Shown here piece by piece: positions 1-9,920 of a stretch of DNA of 21,072 bases. Under the pieces are notes generated by a model. The model searched no databases. It saw only the letters and a list, made by a program, of their open reading frames with translations, and was not told where the DNA came from. Every line of letters begins with the position of its first letter. Within the stretch, counting starts at the first letter, position 1. Source of the DNA: Conidiobolus incongruus B7586 (Eukaryota; Entomophthoromycota; Entomophthoromycetes; Entomophthorales; Conidiobolaceae); NCBI GenBank assembly GCA_000697335.1, contig JNEM01007108.1, forward strand, positions 1 through 21,072. Reading direction: 5' to 3'. Position numbers and translations under genes: made by a program.

Positions 1-2082
1 TATATTTTAATTAATAACTAAAAAATAATTTATTAATATATTTTTTTAAATCAAGTTATTATTTGAATATTAATAAATATTTCAAATAAAAATATTTTGT
101 TGATATTATTATATATATCATTTAATATTAAATCAAGGTAAATATTTATAATACTGAATATTTAAGTTTTTGGATATACTAAAATATTAATTTAAAAACA
201 ACAATTATCAATTTTTATAATTATAGAGCTATTTAGCAAAAGAAATCTAGTAATAACTTTTAAAATTAAATTGAGATAAATTAATTAATCTTCTAGTGAA
301 TAGGCCTTGACTTTTCTGGCTATCCAGAGTCCATTTAATTTAAAAATATGTTTAAATATTCGAAATTTAGGTATCAATATATAAATTGATTTAAAAACTT
401 GAAATTTCCAAATTAATAAAAAAAATGATATTAATTGAAATTAAATTTTTACTTGATATTATTTAATTTAAATACAGTCAAGAAATAAATATAATATTTA
501 AAAATATTTTAATCTATTAATTATCCTTTTATTCAATAATTTTATACAATTATTACAAACGAAAAGGATCAACTAATATTAAGTATTGATAAGAATGGTC
601 ACAAATATAATGATAGAATGATGAATAATAGTTAAATTTAATAGAAGGATCCTATGAGGAAAGGTAAAGAACAATTTTTACTAATTCAATAAAGGTATTT
701 AAGAAATGAAATTCCATTTAATATTTCACTCTAGATCCTAACTTCAAAAAGCATAATAAATTCAAAATTAACTAAAATAATATTAAAATAGATAATTCAA
801 GAACTAGTCAATTAGTAATTATATTTGATGTAAGCGTAACCAAATTATATAGAGTATATTTTCTATTTGATTGAATATATATTATGAAGATAATAAATTT
901 TTTTCAAAAAATATATATTTGTATTACAATTTTCAGAGTTGTTTAATAGTTTTTATCTTTATAGTCCTTATTATAGTTACCAATTCAAACATTTAATAAA
1001 AATAATATATAAATTGTTGGATTTTAAGTTATTTAAGGTTAATTTTTTTCGAATAATTCATAAAACTAGTGATATAGTCTTAAGAAATCAAAAATATCAA
1101 TATTTTATAATTTTAAAAGAATAACAATAATAAATATTTTGTTTTGTATACAAGAAATTTGGCGTATAATTAATACGTTGTCCTTCAAAACTATCATTTG
1201 CTTTTTCAAATTACTATTTAAACAAAAACAAATTGTTTTGATATAATAATTAAAACATTCAATCATTAAAATGAACTTCGATATCAAAAACTGGTAGTGT
1301 TAATTTGGACATGAATTTAATTAATATAAATTGAATCACTTATTAACCTTTAATAAGGTACATTATTTCCATTATATAAAATTATGTATAATTATTATTC
1401 ATTATAATCAACAAATAACTCATTTGTTTCCAATTAATTACAACTAGTATATTTAAATAATTTGAATCAAAATAAAGGAAAAAAATAAAACACGATATCT
1501 TATTTTCAATTTAATGATTGTACATCAAATATAATGCTGTGAGTATAACATCTATACTGGTTTGAAAAACGTTCAAATGTATTATATTTTTAATTATCTA
1601 TACCAATTTAGAAAATAATATATCTACCATTTTGCTAATTTATAAACCTATTTTAATCCTTATATAGACTAAATTCCATGAATTTAATACTTTGTTATTT
1701 TCTTTGAAAGCATCATATTTATATTATAACTATTGCGCTTCCTCTCTTATCAGCTAATTGTTATTTTTGTTGATAAATGCCAATTTGTAAAATAAATGTT
1801 AATATATTTTAAAATACTCAGTAATCAAGTTTTAAATGAAATATCTATTGTAAAATAAAAATTCATATGAAATTTTTTGGGAGTAACATTTGAAATCAAA
1901 TATTAATAAAAATTATTATTTTCATTAAAATATTTATCAAATTATTAAAATAATCAAAATTAAAATTTTTTTTTCTGTATATTAGAAAAGAGATATTATA
2001 TACTATTTTTAAATTTTAAATAATAGTAATGATTTACAAAGTCTATTTATTATTTCAACATTAAATTTATTTTGTTTAAAAT
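1..2082. other. AT-rich intergenic DNA, no gene recognised
   Basis: Very AT-rich sequence with short runs of A or T and no reading frame that looks like a conserved protein. Short open frames at 939-1124 (plus, starting at TTG) and 1105-1287 (minus) have the Ile/Lys/Asn/Phe-rich content expected of chance frames in such DNA and overlap on opposite strands. Nothing functional is supported here. Confidence 0.6.
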
Positions 2083-2084
2083 TA

Positions 2085-2115
2085 TTAGTATAGAAATTAA
2101 GAAATGGCAAATTTT
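2085..2115 (+). repeat. Left terminal inverted repeat of mariner
   Basis: About 31 bp that pair with the right end at 3375-3406. Differences near the tip (AT here, GC in the other end) are transitions toward A/T. A TA target duplication precedes it at 2083-2084. Confidence 0.88.
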
Positions 2116-2277
2116 TTAATTTCTGATCTTTCAAACATATTATACATTTTGAAAGATTATATATATATATATAATATATAGGAAAATAAATATTTTCAAA
2201 CTATATTTATATATTCAATTTTAATTATTTTTTTTATTAAAATATTTTGATTTTAAAATTTACACTTAAATTTAATT

Positions 2278-3312
2278 ATGCTTAAATTAGATTGTGATTA
2301 TCAAAAGGCTTTTATTTTTGTATCTTTAAAACTTAACTATAAACCCTCTGAAATCATTTAAAACTTGTAAACAGTTTATAAAGATGGTGTTTTATCTAAA
2401 ACTACCATATATCACTAGATTTGTGATTTTAAAGTTGGAAAGGATATTATTTAAAATTTACTAAAATCTAAAAGACTAATTTTTATTGTTATTCTTTTAC
2501 TTACTAATAAAATAAAAAAATATATTAAGAAATACCTTTTTATTTCTATTAGAGAACTATTAAAGTAATTTAATATTAATTATACAAGCATGTTATATTT
2601 ACTTAAGTTTAAACTTAGATTAATTAATAAAAATATAAAATAGATACCTTATAATTTAACAGAAACCTAAAAGAAAATTAGAGTAGCTATAGCTAAATTA
2701 AACTTATTAAGGTATAACTAAAAACAAAGGTTTTTACAGTAAATACTTATAATTAATGAATCTTAATTTTTTTTATATAATTTTTTACCTAAAAATAAAA
2801 CAAAATGTTAGGTTAAACTAAATTAATCTCTTTTATAAATTTTAATGAATAAATATTTTAAATATAAGTGAATGTTAATTATTGTAATAGATTATAATGG
2901 TATATAGTTTTCTTATTTAATACCTTAAGGAAAATTAATCAATAGTAAGTTATATATTACTTTTTTAAATAAAACAATTTTTAAATAGTATTCTCAATAT
3001 AAATTAAAGACACCTATTATTTTATATGATAATTGTAAAATACATAAAGCTAAAGTTGTAAAAGATTTTTTATATAAAAAAAATTAGAGGGAGTTACTAC
3101 ATCTAGTATATTCACTTAATTATAATCTATGTAATTATAATTGTTTTAGACAATTAAAAAAACAGCTTACAGGAAAAAAAATTCCTGCAAACAAAGTAAA
3201 TTAGTTTGTGAAATATTAAATTTCAGTCTTTAATAAAAAGAACTGTTTTTTAGGTATTAGAAGCTTACTAAAGGTATAGAAAATAGTTATTAATCATAAA
3301 AGAGGCTATTAA
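2278..3312 (+). pseudogene. Mariner transposase relic, one unbroken frame with many stops
   Basis: One frame of 344 codons plus stop, the usual mariner transposase length, runs from ATG 2278 to TAA 3310-3312 without net frameshift. Family motifs appear in order. Near codon 15 is the N-terminal helix-turn-helix (QKAFIFVSLKLNYKPSEII, then TVYKDGVLSKTTIY). Mid-protein is IPYNLTE, like the conserved PhNLt box. Next come NES (family DES), YDNCKIH (family HDNARPH) and VYSLNYNLCNYNCF (family PYSPDLAPSDYxLF). Near the end is GIRSLLKV, like GIxxLPxRW. The second catalytic Asp is at 3028. The third, 34 residues on at 3133, is Asn, and the first (2755) is also Asn. Stops fall at Gln and Trp positions (TAA, TAG, one TGA), and Pro-to-Leu and Asp-to-Asn changes recur. 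All are C-to-T or G-to-A changes. Because stops hit Trp as well as Gln sites, a ciliate-type code does not explain them. Not functional. Confidence 0.88.
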
Positions 3313-3374
3313 TTTTATATTATTCATTAATTTTTATATATTATTTATTAATTTATTTGTTTAATTTTAATTTT

Positions 3375-3406
3375 AAAATTGTGCCATTACTTAATTTCTG
3401 CACTAA
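3375..3406 (-). repeat. Right terminal inverted repeat of mariner
   Basis: About 32 bp, the reverse complement of the left end with one single-base length difference and a few substitutions. It is followed by the TA target duplication at 3407-3408. It is the less altered of the two ends. Confidence 0.88.
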
Positions 3407-3408
3407 TA

Positions 3409-3774
3409 TTATGTAATATAAATCATTGATGATTTAACTATTTTTTTTATTTTATATATTATTAAATAAAACTAAAGTAAATTATAATATCCATATTGCT
3501 TGTAAATTTTAAGTTTGAATCAAAATATATTTGATACTTAAGTGATCCAACAGAATGGAAGATTTATCAAATAAATATATTAATTATGAAATAATTTATC
3601 AAGACAATTAATTAATCATATATATATTATTTCAGCAGAAGAATTACTAATTTGAATACAATAATTCGAAAAGATTAAATTGAAAAAGAAACATGACTTG
3701 TTCAAAGCCACCATTAGAAACGATTCTTGATTGAAGATATGAGAATGAAAGAAATATTATTTTAATTACCGTAG
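3409..3774. other. Intergenic stretch between mariner and the structured island
   Basis: AT-rich at first, with G+C rising from about 3640. Short peptide-like frames occur (for example from ATG 3692, 13 codons then TGA) but none is long enough to support a gene. An AG at 3773-3774 could be a splice acceptor for the frame that follows. Confidence 0.4.
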
Positions 3775-3897
3775 CAAGGATATTTACGCAAGAAATTCAA
3801 ATTAAATTTTCAGGACTGCTGGAAAGTTTTTTACAATAAGGACCAAGTAAATTCTAAGAAAAATGGCCAAATGTGGCTAAGCAGATACATTAAATAG
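3775..3897 (+). CDS. Possible terminal exon or gene fragment, 40 codons, unrecognised
   Basis: A 40-codon open frame between an upstream TAG (3772-3774) and a stop at 3895-3897. The peptide begins QGYLRKKFKLNFQDCWKVF and ends WLSRYIK. It contains Cys, two Trp, Met, Gln and Asp, and is more protein-like than the surrounding Ile/Lys/Asn-rich chance frames. There is no ATG at its start, so it would have to be a last exon (acceptor AG at 3773-3774) or a broken gene. It runs straight into the hairpin-rich island, so it may instead be the end of that transcript or of an unknown mobile element. No family was recognised. Real coding status is uncertain. Confidence 0.22.
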   Translation, partial: QGYLRKKFKLNFQDCWKVFYNKDQVNSKKNGQMWLSRYIK

Positions 3898-3914
3898 TAT
3901 TATTAAAATACCAT

Positions 3915-4135
3915 GGGCTAGGGTTTAGCCCTGGCCGAGATATTACCGAGCAAATATGTGCTCAATAGAGATTCTATTGTGCTATAAATCCTTGACCAAT
4001 GTGTTGAAATAATGATTGTGGTTGTTAACTTGGTTTCACACTGTGCAAGGGTTTTGCATGGTACCCGTATGTGAGTTGTATACGAAATAACGAAGAAAGG
4101 TTTAAGTTGAATGGTGAGCGGACCTCCCGGTCCGC
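3915..4135 (+). ncRNA. Hairpin-array island, possible structured RNA or SINE-like element
   Basis: A GC-richer patch in AT-rich DNA with six perfect short hairpins in a row. They are 3915-3931 (stem GGGCTA), 3948-3963 (GAGCA), 3963-3979 (CAATAGA, 3-base loop), 4044-4058 (TGCAA), 4066-4084 (CGTAT) and 4118-4135 (GCGGACC, loop TCCC). The first and fourth share the same five-base loop GGGTT. Just upstream, TGGCTAAGCAGA (3874-3885) differs by one base from the RNA polymerase III A-box consensus TRGCNNAGYNGG, and GGTTTAGCCC about 45 bp on is a poor B-box match. This could be a polymerase III transcript, a tRNA-derived SINE, a displaced organelle-type structured segment, or an unknown RNA. No known RNA family (tRNA, snRNA, SRP, RNase P) was recognised, and the strand is a guess. 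Confidence 0.4.
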
Positions 4136-4561
4136 GACAATACGAATTTTAAAACCTTAAGTCAAATTCTTGGATTAATGAGATTTTATACAAAAATGTG
4201 ATAATCGAAATAATGACATTTTGTTTAGAACAAGGATAAATAATGTATATCTTCAATATTTATATAAATTTATAATTACACTACTCAAACTCAATAACAC
4301 CAAAAACACTAATTTTGTTATAAATCTGAAATATATTATAATAAAAACAAAACTAAATTAATGAAATATAATTGTGAAGCAACTAATAATACAATTTGGA
4401 ATTTTAAAATCTGTAACACTTCCAACCGATATCAATATTTAATTTAATCATCTCTTTGCTTTATATATTATTGAATTAAATTTCATTGCCAATCTAGTAT
4501 TCAATTTTCAACTCACGAAATGACAATATTTCATTTGGTTTCTTAAATAAAAACATTTTAA
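4136..4561. other. AT-rich intergenic DNA
   Basis: G+C falls off after about 4160. A short segment at 4168-4178 can pair with one at 4097-4106 and might close the hairpin island as an outer stem. Otherwise nothing recognised. Confidence 0.4.
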
Positions 4562-4750
4562 TTAAGTGTAAACTCTTCTTACATTGTAATAATAGGGGTA
4601 TTGACCTTGATAAATATGAATACCTTTATTCGAGGTGGTTTTCATGTCACCTTTAATTTTTCTCGTTCCATGTAATTTTAGTGTTATCTTTTGGTTATTG
4701 TATATTGACAATTTAAACTTGTATGGTATACAAGGAAAATATAAAAACAA
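4562..4750 (-). CDS. Small candidate coding frame, unrecognised
   Basis: An open frame of 62 codons ending in TAA at 4562-4564. The last 45 or so residues (NNQKITLKLHGTRKIKGD, then a Tyr-rich tail ending YYYNVRRVYT) are less biased toward Ile/Lys/Asn than chance frames here, and the underlying DNA is somewhat richer in G+C. The stretch KITLKLHGTRKIKG faintly recalls the first Sm motif of Sm/LSm proteins (xLKLxGxRxxxG), but the second motif is not seen, so no function is proposed. If it is a terminal exon, an AG shortly upstream of the KLSIYNNQ residues could be the acceptor. The ATG at the start of the frame may not be the true start. Could be chance. Confidence 0.22.
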   Translation of the reverse strand: MFLYFPCIPYKFKLSIYNNQKITLKLHGTRKIKGDMKTTSNKGIHIYQGQYPYYYNVRRVYT

Positions 4751-5851
4751 AGAAAACTAGAAGGCTTATAACAAAGTAGAAAAATCAAAATCACTTGGGT
4801 TATTATATATGATTCGCTCTAATTCATATAAGAACATCTCTCGGATTCACCAATTAGTAAAATTTATAGTGTTGATTTAAAAGGAAATTTTTTCAGGCTT
4901 TGATCAAATATTGGGATCTTTTCAATCCTTACTTACTGCACCAGAAAATGATATTTATTCATTAAATATAATTCAAGTGAAATTTAGTCAATTTGATAAT
5001 AGATTTGACTGAGATTAACAATTTTGGATGAATAGAATAAAATCTTAATTTATTTATATTTCCCCTAAAATGTTAATTTTAATTTCAAGACAATGTATCA
5101 AATTATCAACTTTAATAATTTTTGTTTAATCTTTGTTTACAAATAAAAAATATGTTTGAAACCATTTATGAATAAAATCATATTTTTAAAATGTAAACCA
5201 ATATCAAGTAAAACAATAATTAATTGTAAATTTTTAACAGAGACCCAAAAACATTGTATTATTATGAATTTAATAACGTAGTATAAAATTTTATATACCT
5301 CATGATATATCAACTTACCAATATATATGTATTTAAATATTACCTTTAGATTTAGAACTATAAAATAAATTTAGTGTAACAATCAATGATTTAGAAATTT
5401 AGATTTTATGGTAATTTACAAATAGCAAATTGGATCTATATTCTATATTTATATTCAATAATTAACCAATATTTGACTAAATAATAGTAATATCATTATG
5501 ATTATTCAATTACTGATATATTTCGATATATTGAAATTGATTTATGCATATTTGGATTCATAGTAAACATTATATTCACATTGTGACTACCTTTGATCTC
5601 ATCCATTTATATTATATTAAAATACCAGAGTTTATGGAAGAATTCGATTAATTGTAATATTTGATTTACATTTGAAAATTTCAAATAATTTTCTACCAAA
5701 ATCTGGTTGAAAAATCAGAATTTAAAATTATTGTAATCCAGTTATCCAAATATATGGATAGAATAAAATGTTAGATCAAATATTAATATAACATCGGTAA
5801 ATTTTTCTAAAACATATTAAAATCCTAAAACTTATATTTTATATACTAAAA
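4751..5851. other. Intergenic DNA; includes conserved 3' flank of HSF-A
   Basis: No gene recognised. From about 5569 to the end of the HSF-A gene the sequence aligns with the 3' flank of HSF-B (about 13633-13928). Shared features are a TATATTCACA-like block, a CTTTGATC block, and a block of the form ATTTGAAAATTTCAAATAATTT. HSF-A and HSF-B therefore come from one longer duplicated segment. Confidence 0.55.
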
Positions 5852-6396
5852 TTATTTCTTTTTTTTTCGTTTTGTCTGAAAACCTGGATCCATAAGAACA
5901 AACTTGAATTCGTTATTGCTATTTCTATTTTGGTAGTTTCGTTTAATCTTGTGAATATCTTCTGGACAGTCTCTTCTAAAGTAAGGATGGTAGAAAGCTG
6001 AACACTTGCTCATAGGTCCTTCTTTATTCCTCCTACGATCGGTAATTCTTGTAAATCCATATGCCTAATAAAATAAACAATTCAAATGATCAGAGTTGGA
6101 AAATAAATATAAGTACCAGCAATTGACGAGAGAAGGAGTACATACTCTTGTTCTTAAAACTAGCATGTAACTCGTTCTGTATAAATAAATCATTGTCAGG
6201 AATGTAGAAACTATCACCTTCCAGTGACCATTTTATATATTCCGAATTATTGACTACACTAAAAAGATAAGAAAAGATTAGATGAATAAGGTTGAGAGAT
6301 TAAAAAGGTATCCAATGAATCACTCAGCAGATACAGATATACATGATAGTATACTTACTTGTACAGTTTTTCTGGAAACGACTCTGATTTTGGCAT
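5852..6396 (-). CDS. HSF-type DNA-binding domain protein, copy A (130 aa, 3 exons)
   Basis: A minimal heat-shock-factor-type protein, presumably nuclear and binding DNA. Exons are 6396-6359, 6258-6117 and 6064-5852, separated by GT-AG introns of 100 and 52 bp; intron 1 starts GTAAGT. Spliced, it gives 130 residues. Residues 7-17 (FPEKLYNVVNN) are HSF helix 1. YIKWSLEGDSFYIPD is the beta segment that follows. SMYSFSRQLLAYGF (51-64) is the recognition helix (family FSSFVRQLNMYGF). CSAFYHPYFRRDCPED matches the family FxHPxFRRxxP block. The C-terminus TKRKKKK is a basic tail, likely a nuclear signal. HSF proteins usually also have a coiled-coil trimerisation region; none is present. The second intron cuts the recognition helix, as an intron near this site does in many HSF genes. 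Stop is TAA. A second ATG two codons upstream (6402) is an alternative start; a TGA lies before it. It pairs head to head with the decayed copy at 8383. Confidence 0.88.
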
Positions 6397-6418
6397 ATTC
6401 ATTCAATATATGTACCAT

Positions 6419-6485
6419 GGGACCCAACGAACAGTGTATTGGCCTAGTGTGAGACAAAATTCACAGAGTAGGGTTAGTGGAAATG
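6419..6485 (-). promoter_or_regulatory. Conserved upstream block of HSF-A
   Basis: Starting about 23 bp upstream of the start codon, this block matches the equivalent block of HSF-B (14505-14572). Shared words include GGGACCCA, GAACAGTGTA, CCTAGTG, GACAAAATTCA and TAGGGTTAGTGGAAATG on the plus strand. The single-base length difference right before the ATG breaks any shared frame, so this is 5' untranslated or promoter sequence rather than coding. No TATA position can be fixed. Confidence 0.5.
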
Positions 6486-6489
6486 TTGA

Positions 6490-8382
6490 GTGACTGAATA
6501 ATTGATTTTAGACCGCAAATTGATATAAAATCAATATCAAGTTATAATACAAAAGAAAAAGCAATGGATTAGAAAGTGAAAGTTATCTATTAAAAAATTG
6601 AAATTTATTTTTATCCAAAATTTAATGATTGTCTCCACATTTCAAATTGAGTCCATATTTCAAATAATGATTGAGTAATAATTTCGACATCAATTACCCA
6701 ATCATAATTTTATCAAAATCAGTCATAGTTGTTGCTGTTATTCTAACATTTTGTTTTAAATTAATCATTTTGCTCCAATAATTATTAATCAAATAACTAA
6801 GTCTAACAGCACTTTCAGTCTATTGAACTAAAATATTTAGGACTATCGTTCTAGAATAATCTATAATTTTCGCAAAACTATACTCCCCAACCGTGGTCTA
6901 TTCAGAAAGAAGGTGATATTCTAAAGATTTAAATATTAATATTATGAGCCAAAGTACACAATAGTCCCGCATGATATTTTTGTAGTTATTATAACTCATC
7001 ACTCGATATCTTGACAGCACCATTTATGTATCTCATTTATGGTATATATTAATATTGTAATAATAATAATAAATACAATTACTATTTTACAATAATTGCT
7101 TCAATATTAGGATATTTATCAGATTACAGATATCATAAACTAATCCCTAATTATTAATTTTGAGATGATAATATGCAAACATTTCCTCACACCATAAAAA
7201 TTACAAATTGGGCTATCAATATTTGTTATTTAGCTAAAAAGGCATATTTCCTAAAAATGATCAATTAAAAATCAGTTATAAAATATTTAAGTATGAAATA
7301 ATAGAAAATATCTAAAATTAGATAAAGATCTTTTTACATCAAAGACAATATAAAACAATTGATATGAACATTTTCTAATTTTACAATTAGCCATAAAAAA
7401 TTATTTTCCAAAAAAAGCAAACATAAATGGTTGATATTAGCTATGACATCAAAGTTTCAATGTTTAACCACTTTATAAAATTCATACTCAGATTAAGATG
7501 ACGTAAATATAATAAATGGTATTAAAAATATCTAAATAAGTTAAAAGATTTTATAAATCATAATGACATCAATCGAATTAATTCATTAAAATTCATTTTT
7601 GATAATATTTGCTAATCCATATTTAATTAAGTAAATAAAACAAAATAAAGGGAGAAAATTGAATTAAAACCTTATTTGTTAAATAAAAGTAAAAATTAAT
7701 TTTATTCCATAGTAATTTATTATTTTTATAAATTTAAAAATTAAATTTTAATTATATTATTAAAATATTTAATATAAAATTACTGGTGGCTAATTGATTA
7801 TTAAAAAAAATTCGTAATAATTTGGACTTATTAAATTTTGTTCTGATAAAGAAAATACAATAGATATTGAATAAAATAAGGTATTATAATATAGCTCAAT
7901 TACAAGTTGATTGTTAGGGTTTAAGAGGGTTATACGTTATTGATTTAGGATTAGAGCACCGTAGTATAATGGGTGAAGATTGAGATTAGGATGGTGGCAT
8001 GGATCAAACATATTATTATCCTAGTCATTAGTGTCTTTTTTGCCTCTTTAGTATGGGTATAAACTTGGGGGATTCAAGTGTTATCTGTTTAACATTTTAT
8101 TTTGAGAAAATACTGTATTTTGGAATTCGGCGAGAAATTACAAATCAAAAAACAGTCAAGCTGATATATATATATATATATATATATGTATATTAGTTAC
8201 AAGCAGTTAAGTTCCATTTTATTTTATCCAATATTGCAGATTAATAGCTGTCTTTGGAGAATTTTATTATGCTCGGTATTTATAATGTTGATTTAATAAA
8301 TGATATTTATTAATCAACTTCTAAATCATTTTATCCTATTTTAGAGGGTTAATATTTTCAGTATTTTCTAGATTGCATCAAT
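6490..8382. other. Head-to-head spacer between HSF-A and the decayed copy
   Basis: AT-rich, no gene recognised. It contains the upstream region of HSF-A, including AAGTGAAAGTTATCTA at 6574-6589, which recurs exactly upstream of HSF-C. It also holds a (TA)n run at 8163-8187. The part from about 7900 to 8280 is somewhat richer in G but contains no convincing frame. Confidence 0.5.
8163..8187. repeat. (TA)n microsatellite
   Basis: About 25 bp of alternating T and A, ending in a TATGTATA variant. Confidence 0.9.
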
Positions 8383-8900
8383 ATGCTAATGTCAGAATCA
8401 TTTCTAGTAATATTACACCAGAAAGTGTTTTTCTCATGGATCTTTGGGAGAGCTCCATTAATAATCTCCATTGATTTGCTTCATGTTGACTTCTATTTAC
8501 TTCTCATTGCTTTAGCGTAGTCAACAGTTCGGAGTATATAAAATGGTCATATGGATATGATAGTTTATTAATTTCTAACGATGACTCAATTGCTCAATAC
8601 AAACTACTTAAAAACTTTATGAACAAAATCATGTACTCTTTCTATTATCAATTGTTAGTAATTAATGAATTCACCATCCCATTTACAAAGAAATGTTTTA
8701 CTATTTGCAGACGGCTTTCCAAAGATTACCAATAGTAGATGCAATAAAGAATGACCTATGAGCAGTTTCTGAGCAATCTATCAATATTACACTTAGATTG
8801 TATCCTTAAGATATTCATAAGTTCAGATTTAACAAAAAAATGATTGATTTTTCCTTAATGTAACCCATCTAGAGTACGATCTACAAAGTGAACGAAATAA
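8383..8900 (+). pseudogene. Decayed HSF-domain gene, fourth cluster member
   Basis: This aligns along its whole length with HSF-B and HSF-C. ATG 8383 starts an exon 1 remnant (SESF kept). The intron 1 donor GTAAGT has become GAAAGT at 8421, and the acceptor TTTAG lies at 8511-8515. Exon 2 (8516-8657) has exactly the 142 bp of its relatives and is still open: VVNSSEYIKWS is kept, then it diverges, ending MYSFYYQLL. Intron 2 is 8658-8710. Exon 3 has lost about 4 bp at its start and shifts frame, and the Gly codon of the RNKEGPMS motif is TGA. Homology continues through TTCATAAG to a stop-like TAA at 8898-8900. Intron 1 resembles that of HSF-B/C (shared GATCTTT and AGAGCTCCATTAAT) and not that of HSF-A, so this copy belongs to the B/C lineage. 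The changes are mixed transitions and transversions with indels, unlike the mariner relic. Unlikely to make a working protein. Confidence 0.82.
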
Positions 8901-9897
8901 TACTGACATCAATAAACGATTATAACATATTTATTGATTACTTTAAGACTGGGATATTAAAATTCTAACATAGTAATCAACTTAACTAAAATTCTTTAAT
9001 ACTTTCTTTTCATAATTACATATAACTAACATTCTATTATTAAAAAATTTTAACAATTGATTCTATAAAAATATTTTTCCTTTAATTTGGTATTCAAATA
9101 AATTATTTTATAAATTTGAAATTGATATATTTGAATATTAAACCCGAAATTTAATTATATTTAAATCAAATATCAATCTCAAGCTAATACTAAAAAATAA
9201 AAAACCTCTAGCGATCATAGAATCAAATGGTATTTTGTTCTTTGGTACATCAAACCGTGTTAATATATCTTTATGCTTTCATTAATTTCTCTCGCCATTT
9301 CTTCTTTATTATTTTTTTTGATATTTTATTATTTTAATCAAGGACATTTGATATTTGATTTAAAAATTATGATTTTGCTCGCTTAATATATCAAAACCTA
9401 TTATCTAGATAATTTTTGTTTGAATTTGATTGTTCGCAAGATTTTTTCAATCGTTAACCTAGGGTAAACACCTTTGGTATTAGTTTGCTCATGAATCTAA
9501 ACTTATTAATATTACCACCAGATTGAAAATATTAGCTAGAAGTTATTATTTATTATATCAAATACCTAATTGAAAATGATCAATATCAAATTTCAATTAA
9601 ATTTCAAACTTGTTTAAAAATTTTTATAAAAAGTTACTTTTTATAAATAATATAAATTGATGAAATAGTTTATCTGATTTCAATAACTCAAAAATATATA
9701 GTTATTAGAGTATTGCTCTTTTATTCTTGAAAATAAATTTTATTATACACTTTTGACAAAATGGTCTTTCTCAATGGAAGATATTCACGCAAACAGTATT
9801 TCTTGTAAATTTATATTTTAATAGATAATCATTAAATTACTTTTCAGGTACATATTCATAATACCACATTATGGTCAAAGAAATATTGATATCATTT

Positions 9898-9920
9898 CAA
9901 ATATATATATATATATATAT
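9898..9920. repeat. (AT)n microsatellite
   Basis: About 22 bp of perfect alternating A and T. Confidence 0.9.

Larger units (their letters stand above)
2085..3406 (+). mobile_element. Full-length, dead mariner (DD34D) DNA transposon
   Basis: This is a complete 1322-bp mariner-family element with both ends, target duplication and a full-length but inactive transposase. The left end starts TTAGTATAGAAATTAAG. The right end, read on the other strand, starts TTAGTGCAGAAATTAAG. The two terminal inverted repeats match over about 31-32 bp and resemble known mariner ends. A TA dinucleotide flanks each side (2083-2084 and 3407-3408), as expected from mariner insertion into TA. The transposase frame starts 193 bp inside the left end, which is normal for the family. 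The element is a long-dead copy: the frame holds many in-frame stops and at least two of the three catalytic Asp codons are changed. Family placement rests on the ends, size, TA duplication and several protein motifs, so it is firm. The subfamily is not determined, though the ends look closest to mellifera-type elements from memory. Confidence 0.9.

Noticed and set aside
939-1124. Open frame with the peptide LYSPYYSYQF, reminiscent of the transposase YSPDLNP block
   Set aside because: Only the YSP letters match; no neighbouring motif fits, the composition is typical of chance frames and the start is TTG.
2278-3312. Functional transposase read with a ciliate code (TAA/TAG as Gln)
   Set aside because: Several stops fall at conserved Trp sites, at least two catalytic Asp codons are Asn, and the HSF genes use TAA and TAG as stops.
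4020-4105. Fragment of mitochondrial ribosomal RNA
   Set aside because: Words such as CAAGGGTTT and GTATGTGAG recall large-subunit rRNA, but the order and spacing do not fit and no longer match was found.
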